This document shows, piece after piece, positions 22,166 to 34,263 of a stretch of 64,000 nt of DNA. Below the pieces are notes generated by a model. It had not been told where the DNA came from. It was given only the letters and a program-made list of their open reading frames with translations, and searched no databases. The position numbers and the translations under genes were made by a program. The stretch is from the NCBI GenBank assembly GCA_034770075.1, contig CM068388.1, positions 63,844,365-63,908,364 on the forward strand, given 5' to 3'. Position 1 is the stretch's first letter. Each line of letters starts with the position of its first letter. The DNA is from Aralia elata (lineage: Eukaryota; Streptophyta; Magnoliopsida; Apiales; Araliaceae).

Positions 22166-22528
22166 TCAACGCTTGCCCTTGCTACTAGAGGACAGATCCA
22201 TCCATCTGGCGTCGAACTGCATCCAGACGATGTCTAAGGCTCGCTCCAAATCAACTATCTTCGCATCCTTAGCCTTTACCTCGTCCTTCAATTGTCCTAA
22301 CTGCACCTCCCTTAGCAGCAGCCTCCCTCGCAACTCGGCTAACTCAGCCTGGGCCTGATAAGCAGCGTCCTTGTACTGCTGTTCAGAAATCTGGTGGATG
22401 TGGTTCTGCGCCTCTAATTGTTCAGCCTTAACCTCTAGCTCGGCGTCCCTCGCCAGCAATTCTCCTATCACCTTAGGTTCTATGGGTTCCTGGTTCACTG
22501 ATTACCTATCTTGACTCTCGTTCGACAT
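22166..22528 (-). pseudogene. extra coiled-coil ORF between 5' LTR and gag, one stop
   Basis: From ATG at 22528 the frame reads eight codons (MSNESQDR), meets TAA at 22504-22502, then continues open for 110 codons to 22166. The protein is highly charged with heptad-like spacing (LLARDAELEVKAEQLEAQ, QAELAELRGRLLLREVQLG, KAKDAKIVDLERALD) and ends SSSSKGKR, so it is predicted to be coiled coil. It resembles none of the standard gypsy domains and lies on the sense strand upstream of gag. No signal peptide or membrane segment is evident. It could be an accessory protein or a displaced gag-like region. Function unknown. Confidence 0.55.
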
Positions 22529-22720
22529 CCTACAAACACCACACAAATAAATCAACATCAGTACCACAATAAAATATATTCATTGATGAAATGAAATGAT
22601 ATTTTATTCGGTACGACTAGAACTCTATGAATCTCCCCGACCCATCACCTTCATACTCTATGTGAGTTTTCTACTAAGGTTATATCCTAGGTTTCTTGTT
22701 CCTAACGTTTATAACCTACA

Positions 22721-22732
22721 GCTTTGATACCA
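22721..22732 (-). other. primer-binding site, complete Tekay element
   Basis: TGGTATCAAAGC on minus, one mismatch from the tRNA-iMet complement, beginning three bases after the 5' LTR end at 22736. Confidence 0.85.
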
Positions 22733-23048
22733 ACCTGTGACACCCCCAAATCCAGGTTTCCAAACCTCGAATTCGGTGCTCACGATAATTCGACGACAAA
22801 CATACTATCTAACTAAATGCGGAATAATAAACATACATTGTTTATCGAATGGAAATAAAGTCTTACAATTCTGGTCCCAAGGTTCTTTAACCTTAACATA
22901 AAACGTACCCTTAATACAACAAAAGGTTCACCTAATCAAACAACATTCAATAATAACTAGTACATAGGCACTATCGGGCATCTATTCCTGCACCTTCCCT
23001 TTTCCTTTGTCTCCTCTAGACTTTCTATTCTCTTTCCCTTAGCCTTAG

Positions 23049-23105
23049 CTGAAATAAAGATCATGATATAGCAAGGGTAAGCAACTAATTTGCTTAGCAA
23101 GTATA
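23049..23105 (-). promoter_or_regulatory. conserved LTR module, Tekay 5' LTR
   Basis: Same words as in the partner LTR: CTTGCTAAGCAA, TTGCTTACCCTTG, then TTTCAG and CTAAGG on minus. Confidence 0.45.
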
Positions 23106-24164
23106 TACACAAGAGATATATCATGATAGAAGGAAATTTTGCTTTCAATGTTCAATAACAGTATAAGGGTGTGAAGGAACATGAATTAGTAAACAACAGT
23201 TGAATATCCGAATAATTGAATGACAATTACTGAGTGGTTTGAAATAACCAAGGACGTTTTCCAAGGTTCTCAGCATGTAAGCTGGACCTCTTAAAAAGTT
23301 TTGGTAATCGAGGGGATCAGCCTCTCATACCCCGTGATTTATGCATAAACACTTAATAACCAGCATTGATATCATGCCTTAAACAAGTTTATCCTTTTCT
23401 CAGCCAAGAGTTTCTTACCACAACAATTTAATAAGAACAGCTTTTAAAATACCATTGTCTTAACCAATTTAGACATGCTGGATCTAGCTGATACAAATAG
23501 CATAGATCGATCTCATAAACAATTCATACTTGAAAGAACTTTAATTAAATTTACAGTTCAATCATAATAGGATAGGAATTCAATTGCACAATGTGCGAAT
23601 CTCAATAAATAGTATAGATGTGAATAATCGACAATAATTATTCACTAACATGCTTCGAAAATAATAACTCGAGTTTGAGTTAGGGAACTTGCAATAATGT
23701 AAGAAGTTTAGGGTTAGGAACTTGCCTGTTTGCTCAGCTACAAATAATTCTAGCTTTAACTAATTGGCCTTGAAGAACCTAACATTGATAATGTTGAGCT
23801 ATCAATTAGTACTGCGTAGTTGTATATCGATACGCTTACTTATGCTATTTATTTAACAATTAAGCAATTCACATAGCACACATACGTTAATAAACTATCA
23901 TAAATACTATAAGACACTTTAATGGATCTCTAGGTTGATGGTTTAATTAATTAACCATGTTTCCCTTAAGTGATAAACACTTATTAACATTTAAGCAATT
24001 TATTATAATTGTTAAATTAATTAACATTACTCTTTCTTAAGTAATATTCATTTATTAAACCCTTAAACAATTTGTTATGATTGTTTAATTAATGGGTTAT
24101 TAAACTCTCTCTATTTTATTAACTCTATCTTCATTTAATTACTATTAAATAGTAATTAATTAAT

Positions 24165-24865
24165 TATCTTTAGTTATTATTAATAGTAATTAATAACTAA
24201 TTACAGTTACTTATTATTTAATTATTAATTAAATAATAATCGAATTATAAATTTTAATTGTCTCTAATTATTATTTAAGATTTAAATAATTAATTAGTTA
24301 GGTTTATTTCATTATTTAAAGTTAATCAAATAATAAATAATTAATTAGTGAGTAATAATTATCTTTAGTTATTATTTAATAATAAATAATAACTAATTAG
24401 GTTTATTTATTATTTAAAGTTAATCAAATAATAAAATAATTAATTAGTGAGTAATAATTATCTTTAGTTATTATTTAATAATAAATAATAACTAATTAGA
24501 TTTATTTATTATTTAAAAGTTAATCAAATAATAATTAATTAATTAGTAAATATGAATTATTTTTAGTTATTATTAAATAAATGATAACTAATTAGGTTTA
24601 TTTATTATTTAAAGTTAATCAAATAATAAATAATTAATTAGTGAGTAATAATTATCTTTAGTTATTATTTAATAATAACTAATTAGGTTTATTTATTATT
24701 TAATGTTAATCAAATAATAAATAACTAATAAGTGAGTACTAATTATCTTTAGTTATTGTTTAATAATAAATAATAACTAATTAGGTTTATTTATATTTTA
24801 AAGTTAATCAAATCATAAATAATTAATTTTAAAATTCTTAATTATCCTTAATCATTATTTAATAA
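24165..24865. repeat. AT-rich tandem repeat in Tekay 5' LTR
   Basis: Counterpart of the array at 14965-15665, units of about 95-98 bp with TAACTAATTAGGTTTATT and ATTATCTTTAGTTATT. Unit number matches the partner, with single-base indels. Confidence 0.9.
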
Positions 24866-25692
24866 TAATTAATCAATTACTTAACTTTATTTATTATTTA
24901 AACATAATTAAATAACAAATAGTTAATTTTTTTTTTCTAATTTTCGTTCTTGATTTCCAGATTTGGGGTCTTTCACCAAAACCTTCATAAAACGAAATCT
25001 ACAACTTCGATTTACGATCCGTCGATTTTGTTGGATTCGTATCTTCCTGAACTACAATTTTCATTTATCAAACATCAAATTTGGTTATGTCTAGGTCTCG
25101 GAAAACAGGCTCAAAGTCAGGGGTCAGCAAGGTTGTTCAACAGTTGGCATGCTTTGGTAATAAATTCATGGTTTGCTCATTTTTCAACATATTTGAGTGA
25201 TTCAAAAAGGATTTTGTCCCTAACCTATGGATCTAGCATATCAAGAAAGAAAATCACAAGATCCCTTTATAGATTTCAAAATGACAAGCATATAACAACC
25301 TTTTTCAAACAAAATTTCCGGAAATCTCCTTTACTTCCTTTCTTCTAAATTTTTCCAACATAAACTCACACATATGAACAAGCAAAACATTATACATTTC
25401 AAGATCTAACCTTATCATAAGGTTCTAGCCATCAAGAATATAAAACTTCAAGGATCTATGTCCAAACACATTAAAATAGCTTAAAGTTTGGAGTTATACC
25501 TTTTTGATTTCTTCTTCTTCTTTTCCTTCCCAAAATAGGTTGTGAATGGGGATGGCCTAAATAATCAAGACCTTCTTCTTTCTCCCACAAGATTTGCTCT
25601 TGCTTCTCTCTTCAAAACTCTCTCAAGCTCACAAACTCTCTACTTGGTGAATAATAAGTGAGCCAACCCTTGTTAACTTTGGTGAGGGGTCC

Positions 25693-25700
25693 TATTTATA
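25693..25700 (-). promoter_or_regulatory. putative TATA box, Tekay 5' LTR
   Basis: TATAAATA on minus; in the 5' LTR it would start the genomic transcript. Confidence 0.6.
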
Positions 25701-26255
25701 GGAAAGTAGAGACCATGGGCAAAATAGTCATTAATCATGACTAGGCAAGGGCAATTTGGTCAATTCATCAATAGTAGGAAGTTTCCTAGCAACTTCCTCA
25801 AGGGTATTTTAGTCCTTTCCCAACCTCTTTCAAGGTTAAAATAGTCTTTTCGCAAAATCTTAATTATCCATTAGTTATTACCCATTCTTCATTGGTTATT
25901 AGACATTGGTTATTATCTTGCCATCATTACATTGGTTAAACACAATGGTTATTATCCCGCCATCATTTCATTGGTCATTAACCACTTGGATATACAATGG
26001 TTATTGCCCTTACATAATTACCTTGGTTATTAACCACTCTTGGCCATTTTAGTCATTACCCACCAATTCCTACACTTGACTCACCTATGGTTATCTCTTA
26101 ACCATAGTTATATCATACCTGCCAACACGAGTATAGACACATCTTATACATCTCTCACCAATTAACCCAAGCTGGTTTAAATAGAACACAACGTTAACTC
26201 ATTGAATTAAATTAGATTTAATTAATAAGGACGTTCAAAATTCACGGGCATTATA

Positions 26256-26260
26256 GTCTT
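26256..26260. repeat. target-site duplication GTCTT, right copy
   Basis: Right partner of 13799-13803. LTR A sequence resumes immediately afterwards. Confidence 0.9.
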
Positions 26261-26278
26261 CTATTCGATCACGCTTAG

Positions 26279-26331
26279 CTGAAAACATTTAGTTTTAAAG
26301 CAAGAATGAACATTTAATTGCTCAGCAAGTA
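26279..26331 (-). promoter_or_regulatory. conserved LTR module, LTR A
   Basis: On minus: ACTTGCTGAGCAATTAAATG, then TTCATTCTTGC, then TTTTCAG and CTAAGC. The Tekay insertion splits LTR A just downstream of it. Confidence 0.45.
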
Positions 26332-29300
26332 ATAACAATTAATAAACATTAGCTGAAAGAAGTAAATGTTTTCTTTGAGGACTATTTCTACAACGAATCA
26401 ATAGTTGTGAAGTTATTTGAAACAATTCTTAATAACATATCAAGCCGTTTACAATTTTTGAAATAACGTAGTGACTATGAATGTTGAGCGGTCAATAGAC
26501 TATGAACTTTTATTTTAAAGTTTGAAAAGGTTTGTACAGAAATTCATCTGCAAACCGTCTGGCTTACGGACACGAAGGGTGATCAGCTCTGTTGTGCCAT
26601 GTATTGATCAACACTACATGCTAGAACGACATTTGCGTTCATCATCACCGCCTTTGGCGCATAAAAATTTTCCATTTCGGGTTGTTCATACTTAGTTTGG
26701 AGTCCTAACTAAAGTAATTCAGTTGGATGACTTTATCGTAAACAATCATACTTAATAATACATTTCAAACTATGTCTAGCCGAGTCAAATAGCTTAGACA
26801 AACTTTAAATCATGTATACATACCGAAATTTAATAGTATGTATCAAAACTTATCATGTCAAAGAATTTTGAATTTACGATAATTATAATAATTTGTACAA
26901 ATGAGGACACTTGCACAAAGAATAGAACAATTTTGATTATAAATGCATCACATGAGACAATATCGAGATATTTGAAATCAATAGATAGCTTGAATAAAGT
27001 TCAAGAATACTTGCACATTAAAAGAGTATTGAAACTTGCATAACATATGGATCCATTGCATAAAGTAAATGCAAGGTAAGATAATTGCTCAATAAGAAAT
27101 TGAGTTAAGAAACTTGCATAACATATACCCGTTTGCATGAAATAAAAATAGTGCATAAGGTTTATAAACTTGCCTTGTTTGCTGCTTACAGCTACGCAAT
27201 ATAGTTTTATCTTTAATACAAAGACCTATCATCAATAAGATTATTCTTTTAATTAGAATAATACATCTTTACACAAAATACTGCTATTTGCAGTCATTAT
27301 ACAGCTTAAACACATTATCACATATTCATATCAGTTATAAAAACATATAAGAACATGTATCAAGTCAAACTATGTCAATCTGGTTTGATTTCGGTATCAT
27401 TTCAATGTCCCGATTACGTTATCGGTTAATTAAAGAGTTTATTTTTAATAAAACTTTATTTAAAACCTTCAATATTATTTTAGATAATTTATTTATAATT
27501 TATAATAATTTTTCAAACATTAATATTTAGAAGCTCATAATAATTTTCAAATAGTTATTCTCATTTATAAAAGTTTTTCAAACATTAATATCATTTATAA
27601 TGATTTTTCAATCATTAATATCATTTATAATAATTTAATTGCTAAATAATTTCATTTTGATTAATATTTAAATAATTTAAAATATTAATAAAATCCATGT
27701 CAAAAACATTTTTTAAAGTTATTTATTATAACTTAAAACATTTTTCAAACCTTAATATTACCTTTAAATGATTTTTAAAATATTAAAATCATTTTTAAAT
27801 GATTACTATTAACATTAAAATATTAATGTAATTCATGTCAAAATATTAAAGGTTATTTATTATAACTTAAAATATTTTTAAAACATTTATTTCACCTTTA
27901 AATGATTTTTAAAACATGAAAATAATTTTTAAATAATTTATTTAATACAATTATTAAATAAATTTATTATCATTAATATTAAAATATTAATAAAATTCTT
28001 ATCAAAATATTAAAAGTTATTTATTATAACTTAAAATACTTTTTAAAACCTTATTATCATTTTTAAATAATTTTTAAAATATTAAAATCACTTTTAACTA
28101 ATTTATTTAATATAATTATTAAATAAATTAAATATCATTAATATTTAAATAAATTAAAATATTAATGAAATTTATGTCCAAATATTAAAAGTTAATTTTT
28201 ATAACTTAAAATAATTTTTAAAACTTAATTATGAATTTTTAATATTTATTTTCTATTTATTTCTATTTATTTAAATTAATTAAATTAATTTTCATTAAAA
28301 CGGTTGCTGAAGGTCTATAGTGACAGAAAGTGTCGTTATAGGTGTTCTTCAGCCCATGAAGAACAACTGGTCAATGCCCTGAGGGGTAGTTTGACCACGA
28401 ATGATTTTCATTTGGTTGTGTTTCTGGGTATAAGAGTGTATCAATGGTGTAGTACTGATGTAATACAATAAATGTATAACAAGCTTGGGGTCTAACTACA
28501 TCACATATAAGAGATCTAGCTTGGTCAAACAGCTATCAGAAGTTGTTCTTGAGTTTCTGGGTTACCAGAAACCAGATTTTGTGATCAATCAACGGGTTTT
28601 GATCGTGAATAACTTTCAATCCATACATGATATAATCATGATTCCACTTTTAGATTGCTAACCTACTGGCATACTACAACTACAAAGCTTTAAACACATC
28701 AAACAATTAACAGATCAAGATCTATGGAGTCTAACATTTGAGTGTCAGACCATGTTTTAACTTGGTGAATTTTCTAGGTTTTCCAGAAACAGTTTTCATG
28801 ATTGGTCAATAACTTTTGACCATGAATAACTTTCGATCTAGACATGCTATAATCGTGATTCCACTTGCAGTTTAATAAGCACATAACATACTATACATAA
28901 CAAGCTTTAAATACAACAAATCATTAACAAGGTGAGATTTATAGGCCCCGACTTTGGCCTGTCAGAGCCAAAATTAGGGTTCTTGGCAGTTTTGAAAAAT
29001 CTTTGATTTCGAGCATTTAGATGTATGGATCCATGATATAACAACCCAGATCACTGTTGCTCGATTTCATAACTGAAAAATACGCGTAAGTATACGCGAT
29101 CAACAAGTAATAAAGTGATAAGAGAGTTGTCGAACCCACATGGAATTGTTCTAGTGTATCCTAAGTACCAACTATATATCGTCTCGATTTTAATTAGACA
29201 AATGATGATTTGAGTTTGTTTTGTTGTTTTGTAATAATTAAGAACTATGGAAAGCATTAAAATAATGAAATCTAATATTAACAAGTCTAAGATTGCAATT

Positions 29301-30399
29301 TCTCCCAACACTTCATTTGAATATCCTAACTCTCTCATTTGAATTAATTAACAACATAGAATTGTCAACCGAGAAATCAAAGCTACTTATAAGCCTCTGT
29401 TGATAGTCAAATTCGAATCTTTCTAATGCAGCATGTAGGTATATGTCTATCCTACACACCATCAATAGACCAATTTCAAGAACAATAACAAGACACGTGT
29501 CACTAAATCTCATTTACGGACTTCAATTACCAACTTTCACATAGGAAGTCATTAAGAATAGATTCTCCATTGGTTGCACACGGTATCTATGTATATGTCT
29601 ATCCTAAATACTATCAAGTTACCTATCATTGAGGAAAATCAACAAGACATATGCCACTTAATCTCAATTAATAACCCACAACAATCTTTAACTTTCGCAT
29701 GATATCATAACAAGGTCTAAACACTATAATCCGTTCCTCAAGTTCATATAGGTTCCCACTGTAATTACTAGCTAGGCAATTAAGAAATAAAGCATAAATT
29801 ATGATAATCAATTCATAAATGAGTAATTAATAACAAAGAGAGAGAAGTCAATTCAAACTATGTGTTGGGTTCCATTAAAATCTTAGAATACAAGCTTTAG
29901 TTCATGGTAGCTAAGAAAAACATCAAACACATGGTGTTCATCATAGAATAGAAATACAAATTCAAAGGAAAGCAAGAGATGATAAAACCCATTTAGAAGA
30001 TATTCATATGTTGCTTGTTTGGTTGATGACCATCTCTAGCTTTTCCTCTTCCTTTGGCATTCTTTTCTCTTTTGCTCCTTAGCTTGTTGCTGGATATTTC
30101 CTTGAGTTGCAGCCCTCTACCTCTTCTTGATGATGTATGTGCAGCCTCCCAAGGTCTAGATATCTCCTTCACAATCCTTTCCTTCTTGGTTCTTTGGCTT
30201 TTGCTGAGTTTTTCCTTGTATTGCAACACTTTTGCTCTGAAAAATGATGTTTTAGCCTAGCCTCCCAATCCCTCGATTTGTAATATGAAGTGTGACAATC
30301 CTGAGAATAGAGGCAAAATGTTCTATTTATAATGCTCCTCAGAAAACCCTAGCCTCCACATGAATTTGGACCCAAAAACCCGCTCAGATTGCACAAACC

Positions 30400-30870
30400 C
30401 GACAGCTGGGATCGCACTCAAGAGGCTCGGCGCGCCCGCACGCCGCCTGGCGTGCGCGCGCCCAGGCCCTGGTTAGCCCTTACTGAACGCCGCATGCCCG
30501 CGCCCCGCTACCGAGGCCCCGCACCCAGCGCCTGCCGAGGCCCGCGTGCGCCGCATGGCGCCGGCGCCCAGTGCCTGCCGAGTGCCGCACCTCGCTACGG
30601 AGGCCCCGCGCACAGCAACTGCCGAGGCCCGCCACGCCCGCGCGCCGCACGGCGCCTGTCGAGCAGCGCCCACGCCTATGCTTGCCGAGTGCCGCGCCTC
30701 ACTGCCGAAACCCGCGCCTGCCGAGGCCCGCTCGCGCCGCACGATGCCCGCGCTCGGCGCCTGTCGAGCAGCGCCCACGCCCATGCCTGTCGAGGCCTCG
30801 CGTCCAGTGCTTGCCGAGGCCCGCACGGCGCCCGCGCTCGACGCCCAGCCTCCGTGGCTTGGCTGACGCC
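30400..30870. repeat. GC-rich degenerate tandem repeat in solo LTR D
   Basis: The words TGCCGAGGCCCGC, CGCCGCACGGCGC and GTCGAGCAGCGCCCACGCC recur; the last appears near 30657 and 30763, about 106 bp apart. Long open frames appear in several frames on both strands because stop codons are AT-rich; their alanine/arginine/proline composition does not indicate protein genes. Confidence 0.75.
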
Positions 30871-30884
30871 GCACGTCGTGCACA

Positions 30885-31190
30885 CAATTTTGACGCCGTG
30901 CACGCCCAACTACCAAATGTCATCAAATTAAACCCCGAGCATCGCCAAACACAAATTTTCAACATATTATCATTCGGGCACGAATATCCAAGCACGGGCT
31001 TGCCCTCGTGGTTTGGGCGACACTGAACGCCGTGCATGCTTTCCACCGTCGTGCACACGCCTAACTACCAAATGATATCAAATTAAGCACCGAGCATCGC
31101 CAAACACTAATTTCTATTGTTCAACCATTCAGGGCACGAACGTCTAGGCACGAACATTGAGTCATTACGAACCACGATCCGAGCGGTCTT
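30885..31190. repeat. two-copy direct repeat of about 156 bp in solo LTR D
   Basis: AACTACCAAATG, ATCAAATTAA, CCGAGCATCGCCAAACAC and GGGCACGAA occur in the same order from about 30906 and again from about 31063. Confidence 0.75.
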
Positions 31191-32878
31191 TATTTTAATT
31201 CCTACAAAACACAATAAAAACACATCAAATAAATACAAAACACATAATAGTAACATAAAACTAAATTATCTAGAAATAAGATAAAAATACATAAAAACCA
31301 CATGAAATACCCAAAGACTTGCAAATTATCAAGGCCAAAAGTACCCAAATTGTGTGTATAAAACCCACTCATCAATCACTAAATAACATAACATACAATA
31401 AATTTAAACACTTAAACAGAAAATTTATCATAGCTTTCAAGATCTAGCAAGAGGGTTTTTATTTTATACCTTTTTATGAAACTTTTGCTTTAATCTTTGT
31501 GTTCTGATCTTGTAAGGCTTGAGAAGGTTTTTGGCTTCTTAGAGACTGATATTGAGAGTATATTTCGTAGGTCTAGAGAGAGTAAGGTCTTGTCTTGTGG
31601 TTTTGGGAAAAAATGAAGTGTCCCATTTTTTTCTTTCTCTTAATTCCATTCCATTTGATTCTTAACACATGGCCAGCTAGGTATCATGATCCGGCTGGAA
31701 GAGAAGATTTTCAGTATGTGCACATATCTAAGAGCGGTGACTCATAGATTTGGCAAGATTTAGCATGATTTGGTAAATCTTTTAATATCTTTAATAAAAT
31801 TAAATACAAAAAGGGTATATTAGTAATCTCATAAATAATTTTAAGGGTAATCTTGTCCATACTTCATGATTCTAGGGTTTAATTCATAGATTTGAACCCT
31901 TAATGTTTACCCAATAATTCTTGGGTTTAAGAAAATTAACCTAGGAATTAAATAAAAATTTAAATAAGACATAATAATTCAAAATTAGGGTTTTTAATGT
32001 AATTAGAGTTTTGTAATTTGAAAATTAGGTTTTCATGATGTTGTTAGGGTTCCCAAATTATAAATTAGGGTTTCCTAATAACTTTTCTTAATCACGTATT
32101 ATCCACATAATCATTTAAATACAAATATAATTAATTACTATATTTAATATTTAAATTACTTAAACAAAACAAATTCTTAATAACCAAAATACATATTCCT
32201 TTATTTTAAATATAATTATATCATTAATTATATTTAAAATTAATATCCATAATATACATTCACACATTCAAATATAAATATAATCATTAGTATATTTAAT
32301 ATTCGAATTTACATAAAAAAAATTCTTATTATTCATATAACAATTATATAAACATAAATCCTTTTAAATATAATTACAACAATAATTATATTTAAAATTA
32401 AAATACATGACCATAGATTAAATTAGGATTTTGATCCTTAATGTCACTTTACCACATTTACCATACTTAGTCAATTTAAAATAAATTGACTAATCTTATA
32501 CATTCATATTATAAACAAATAATCATAGTAATAATAATAATATCAATAATCATTTCTTAAAATATACATTTATCATGAAAATAATATATTAATCATATTT
32601 TTTAAAATAAATAAATAATACTATATCTTTATTAAATATTAATTTATTAAAAGAATATAAATTTTCAAATAATTAACAATTTCTTTTCTGAAAAACTTAT
32701 TTACAATCTTTCATATAATAAATGATATATATTTATCACACATACACATATACATTCCTTGCACATATTCCCATACTTACCTTGAGAATTAATAAAAATA
32801 ATTTTATTATATAAAAAAAAATTTATACGCAAAATTTCTTATTTAAATTAGTTTAAAATCTTGGGTTATTACAGCCTC

Positions 32879-33492
32879 TCTACTCGTACAACTAGCAATT
32901 ATAGAACAGAACGTAGAATACAAGATCGTTGAGTAATTCAAGCCTCAAGCTCTACGACCATCATGAAGCGCTAGGATTTGTCCAAGTCGACGTCGTAGAA
33001 CATGCCAGACCTGTCATAAGACTGACAATAAGGAGCATTGCAAAGTGAAGATCTCAAGATATTTTTCAAACATTTCTAATTCAAATAGAAGATTAGATTG
33101 TGTTGTGTCTAACAACTATCTTGGAGATGTGACACCAGTCACAAGTGGTAGGTGAAGCAACAGTCTGATACGACCAGTCAGAGCCGAAAGCAAGTTTTCA
33201 TATTCACCCTAAAAGTCAACATCAGAGAGCATCTAGGAGTAGAGCATTAAATGCATAACGGCAACTCTCTAATGGGAAGCACTCAATTAAGTCTATAAAA
33301 GGGCAAATAGATTCAAGTTAATAGTAACGAATCACCAAGCATAAAGCTAAATCTCTGCCAAAGTCAAAAGAGTTCTACTCTATGATTTGAGAACTACTCA
33401 TTTTGCTGCTAAGTACTTAAGAAGTCAAACACATTGCAACTTAGCAGCACCTCAAACAACCAACTTACAACTTTGATTCATCTGGTCTTAGT
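32879..33492 (+). mobile_element. SIRE-type copia 5' LTR, middle piece
   Basis: Continues the LTR interrupted at 13550. It matches, in reverse orientation, the SIRE LTR at 45212-46889 (GTGGTAGGTGAAG, CAGTCTGATA, CTGGTCTTAGT). TATAAAA at 33294-33300 in TCTATAAAAGGGC is the likely promoter. It ends in TTAGT (33488-33492), the left duplication of solo LTR B. Confidence 0.75.
33294..33300 (+). promoter_or_regulatory. putative TATA box of SIRE 5' LTR
   Basis: TCTATAAAAGGGCAAATAG closely matches the corresponding minus-strand word CTATAAGAGGGCAAAGATA in the inverted SIRE LTR at about 45880-45898, supporting the assignment. Confidence 0.6.
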
Positions 33493-34255
33493 TGTAATAA
33501 CCAAGAAATTTGAAAAGATTATTATTAATGAAAATGAGAATTATTTGAAAATAATTATGTGAACTTATGTGTGATGTGTGATTATGAAGCTAGTTAATTC
33601 AATGAAATTGAATCATAAGAAGGAGCTAAAATGAAATTATAATGGATGAGAATGTATGCTAAGATTAAGTTATGAATTAACTAAGCTTGGAAGAATGAGC
33701 ATTGTGTGGCACAATGATTATGATGAATTAATTAAGTGTTTAAATAATGAAAGAGGATTAATATAGGTCCAAGTTGATAATTGATAATTAAGTTTATAAT
33801 GAAGATTAAGTTAGCCCATGTATTATGGGAATAAGCCTAGCGGGAGATTAATATTAATTAGCCCGATGTATATGTGTATAAGGTGAGTATTATTGGCCCA
33901 ATCTTTCGTGTGTTATTAAGATTGTAAGAAAGATCAAATAAGCCCAAATTTAGTCTATAATTAAGTTGATGTAATCCCAACAAGAAGCCCAAGTTATAAT
34001 CTAATACATTGGCCCAAGGAAGGAGTCCAATATCTAGAAGCATGCATGGGATAAATGTGGAAATAAATAAATAATAATAATAATAATATAGGAGTACTCC
34101 CCCATCATAGCCTACATGGATTATCATGAGCTAGGGCATGGCAAATTAAGATTAGGTAATCCTTTTTACCAAATCACCTTTTACCAATGGTTATTGCCTT
34201 GTGGGTGGTATAATTATACATATATTTATACATGTATGTGTATGTGAACTCCCTC

Positions 34256-34263
34256 TATAAATA
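34256..34263 (+). promoter_or_regulatory. putative TATA box, solo LTR B
   Basis: CTCTATAAATAGAG with the usual plant TATA core. Confidence 0.55.

Larger units (their letters stand above)
13804..26255 (-). mobile_element. complete Tekay-type Ty3/gypsy retrotransposon
   Basis: 12,452 bp, flanked by the 5-bp duplication GTCTT. In transcription order (minus): 5' LTR 26255-22736, primer site 22732-22721, extra coiled-coil ORF about 22528-22166, gag and pol 21632-17107 ending in a chromodomain, polypurine tract 17071-17059, 3' LTR 17058-13804. The C-terminal chromodomain and domain order place it in the chromovirus Tekay/Del group. The LTRs look nearly identical by eye apart from indels, suggesting a fairly recent insertion. 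A frameshift in gag and a stop in the extra ORF suggest it cannot move alone as assembled. It is nested in LTR A. Confidence 0.95.
22736..26255 (-). mobile_element. 5' LTR of the complete Tekay element
   Basis: 3520 bp, the longer of the two LTRs. It keeps the segment at about 23511-23770 deleted from the 3' LTR, including GCAAGT motifs (about 23685-23735). The terminal base pattern is CATTATA where the partner has CATTACA, a single substitution at the outer end. TATAAATA (minus) at 25700-25693 is the likely promoter. Confidence 0.95.
29055..31374 (-). mobile_element. solo LTR D, lineage unknown, with GC-rich core
   Basis: Plus-strand ends are TGTTGCTCG at 29055 and CTCATCA at 31374, TG...CA on either strand, flanked by the perfect 5-bp repeat ATCAC (29050-29054, 31375-31379). 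Length 2320 bp and no recognisable coding sequence. TATAAATAGAAC on minus (30331 downward) suggests minus-strand transcription. A very GC-rich region (30400-30870) lies upstream of that TATA. The ends differ from the Tekay-type LTRs here, so this is another family. A solo LTR is the simplest reading; an unusual non-autonomous element is the alternative. Confidence 0.65.
13551..32873 (-). mobile_element. LTR A, minus-strand gypsy solo LTR with nested insertions
   Basis: Plus-strand ends are TGTGACGCCCC at 13551 and GGTTATTACA at 32873, the TGTAATAACC...GGGGCGTCACA form typical of Tekay LTRs read on minus. Flanking GCCTC repeats (13546-13550, 32874-32878) are a perfect 5-bp duplication. Removing the Tekay element (13804-26260) and solo LTR D (29055-31379) leaves about 4.5 kb without coding sequence. 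The remainder resembles the LTR at 48.3-51.8 kb in order and wording (CAGCAAG module, AT-rich middle, GACCATGAATAAC-type words). I therefore call it a solo LTR. Confidence 0.75.

Noticed and set aside
26855..27043. Short open frame in LTR A
   Set aside because: Low-complexity, no domain, inside a solo LTR with no conserved frame in the related LTR at 48-52 kb.
30389..31058. Several long overlapping open frames on both strands in solo LTR D
   Set aside because: The region is extremely GC-rich and repetitive, so stops are rare in all frames; alanine/arginine/proline-rich translations show no domain.
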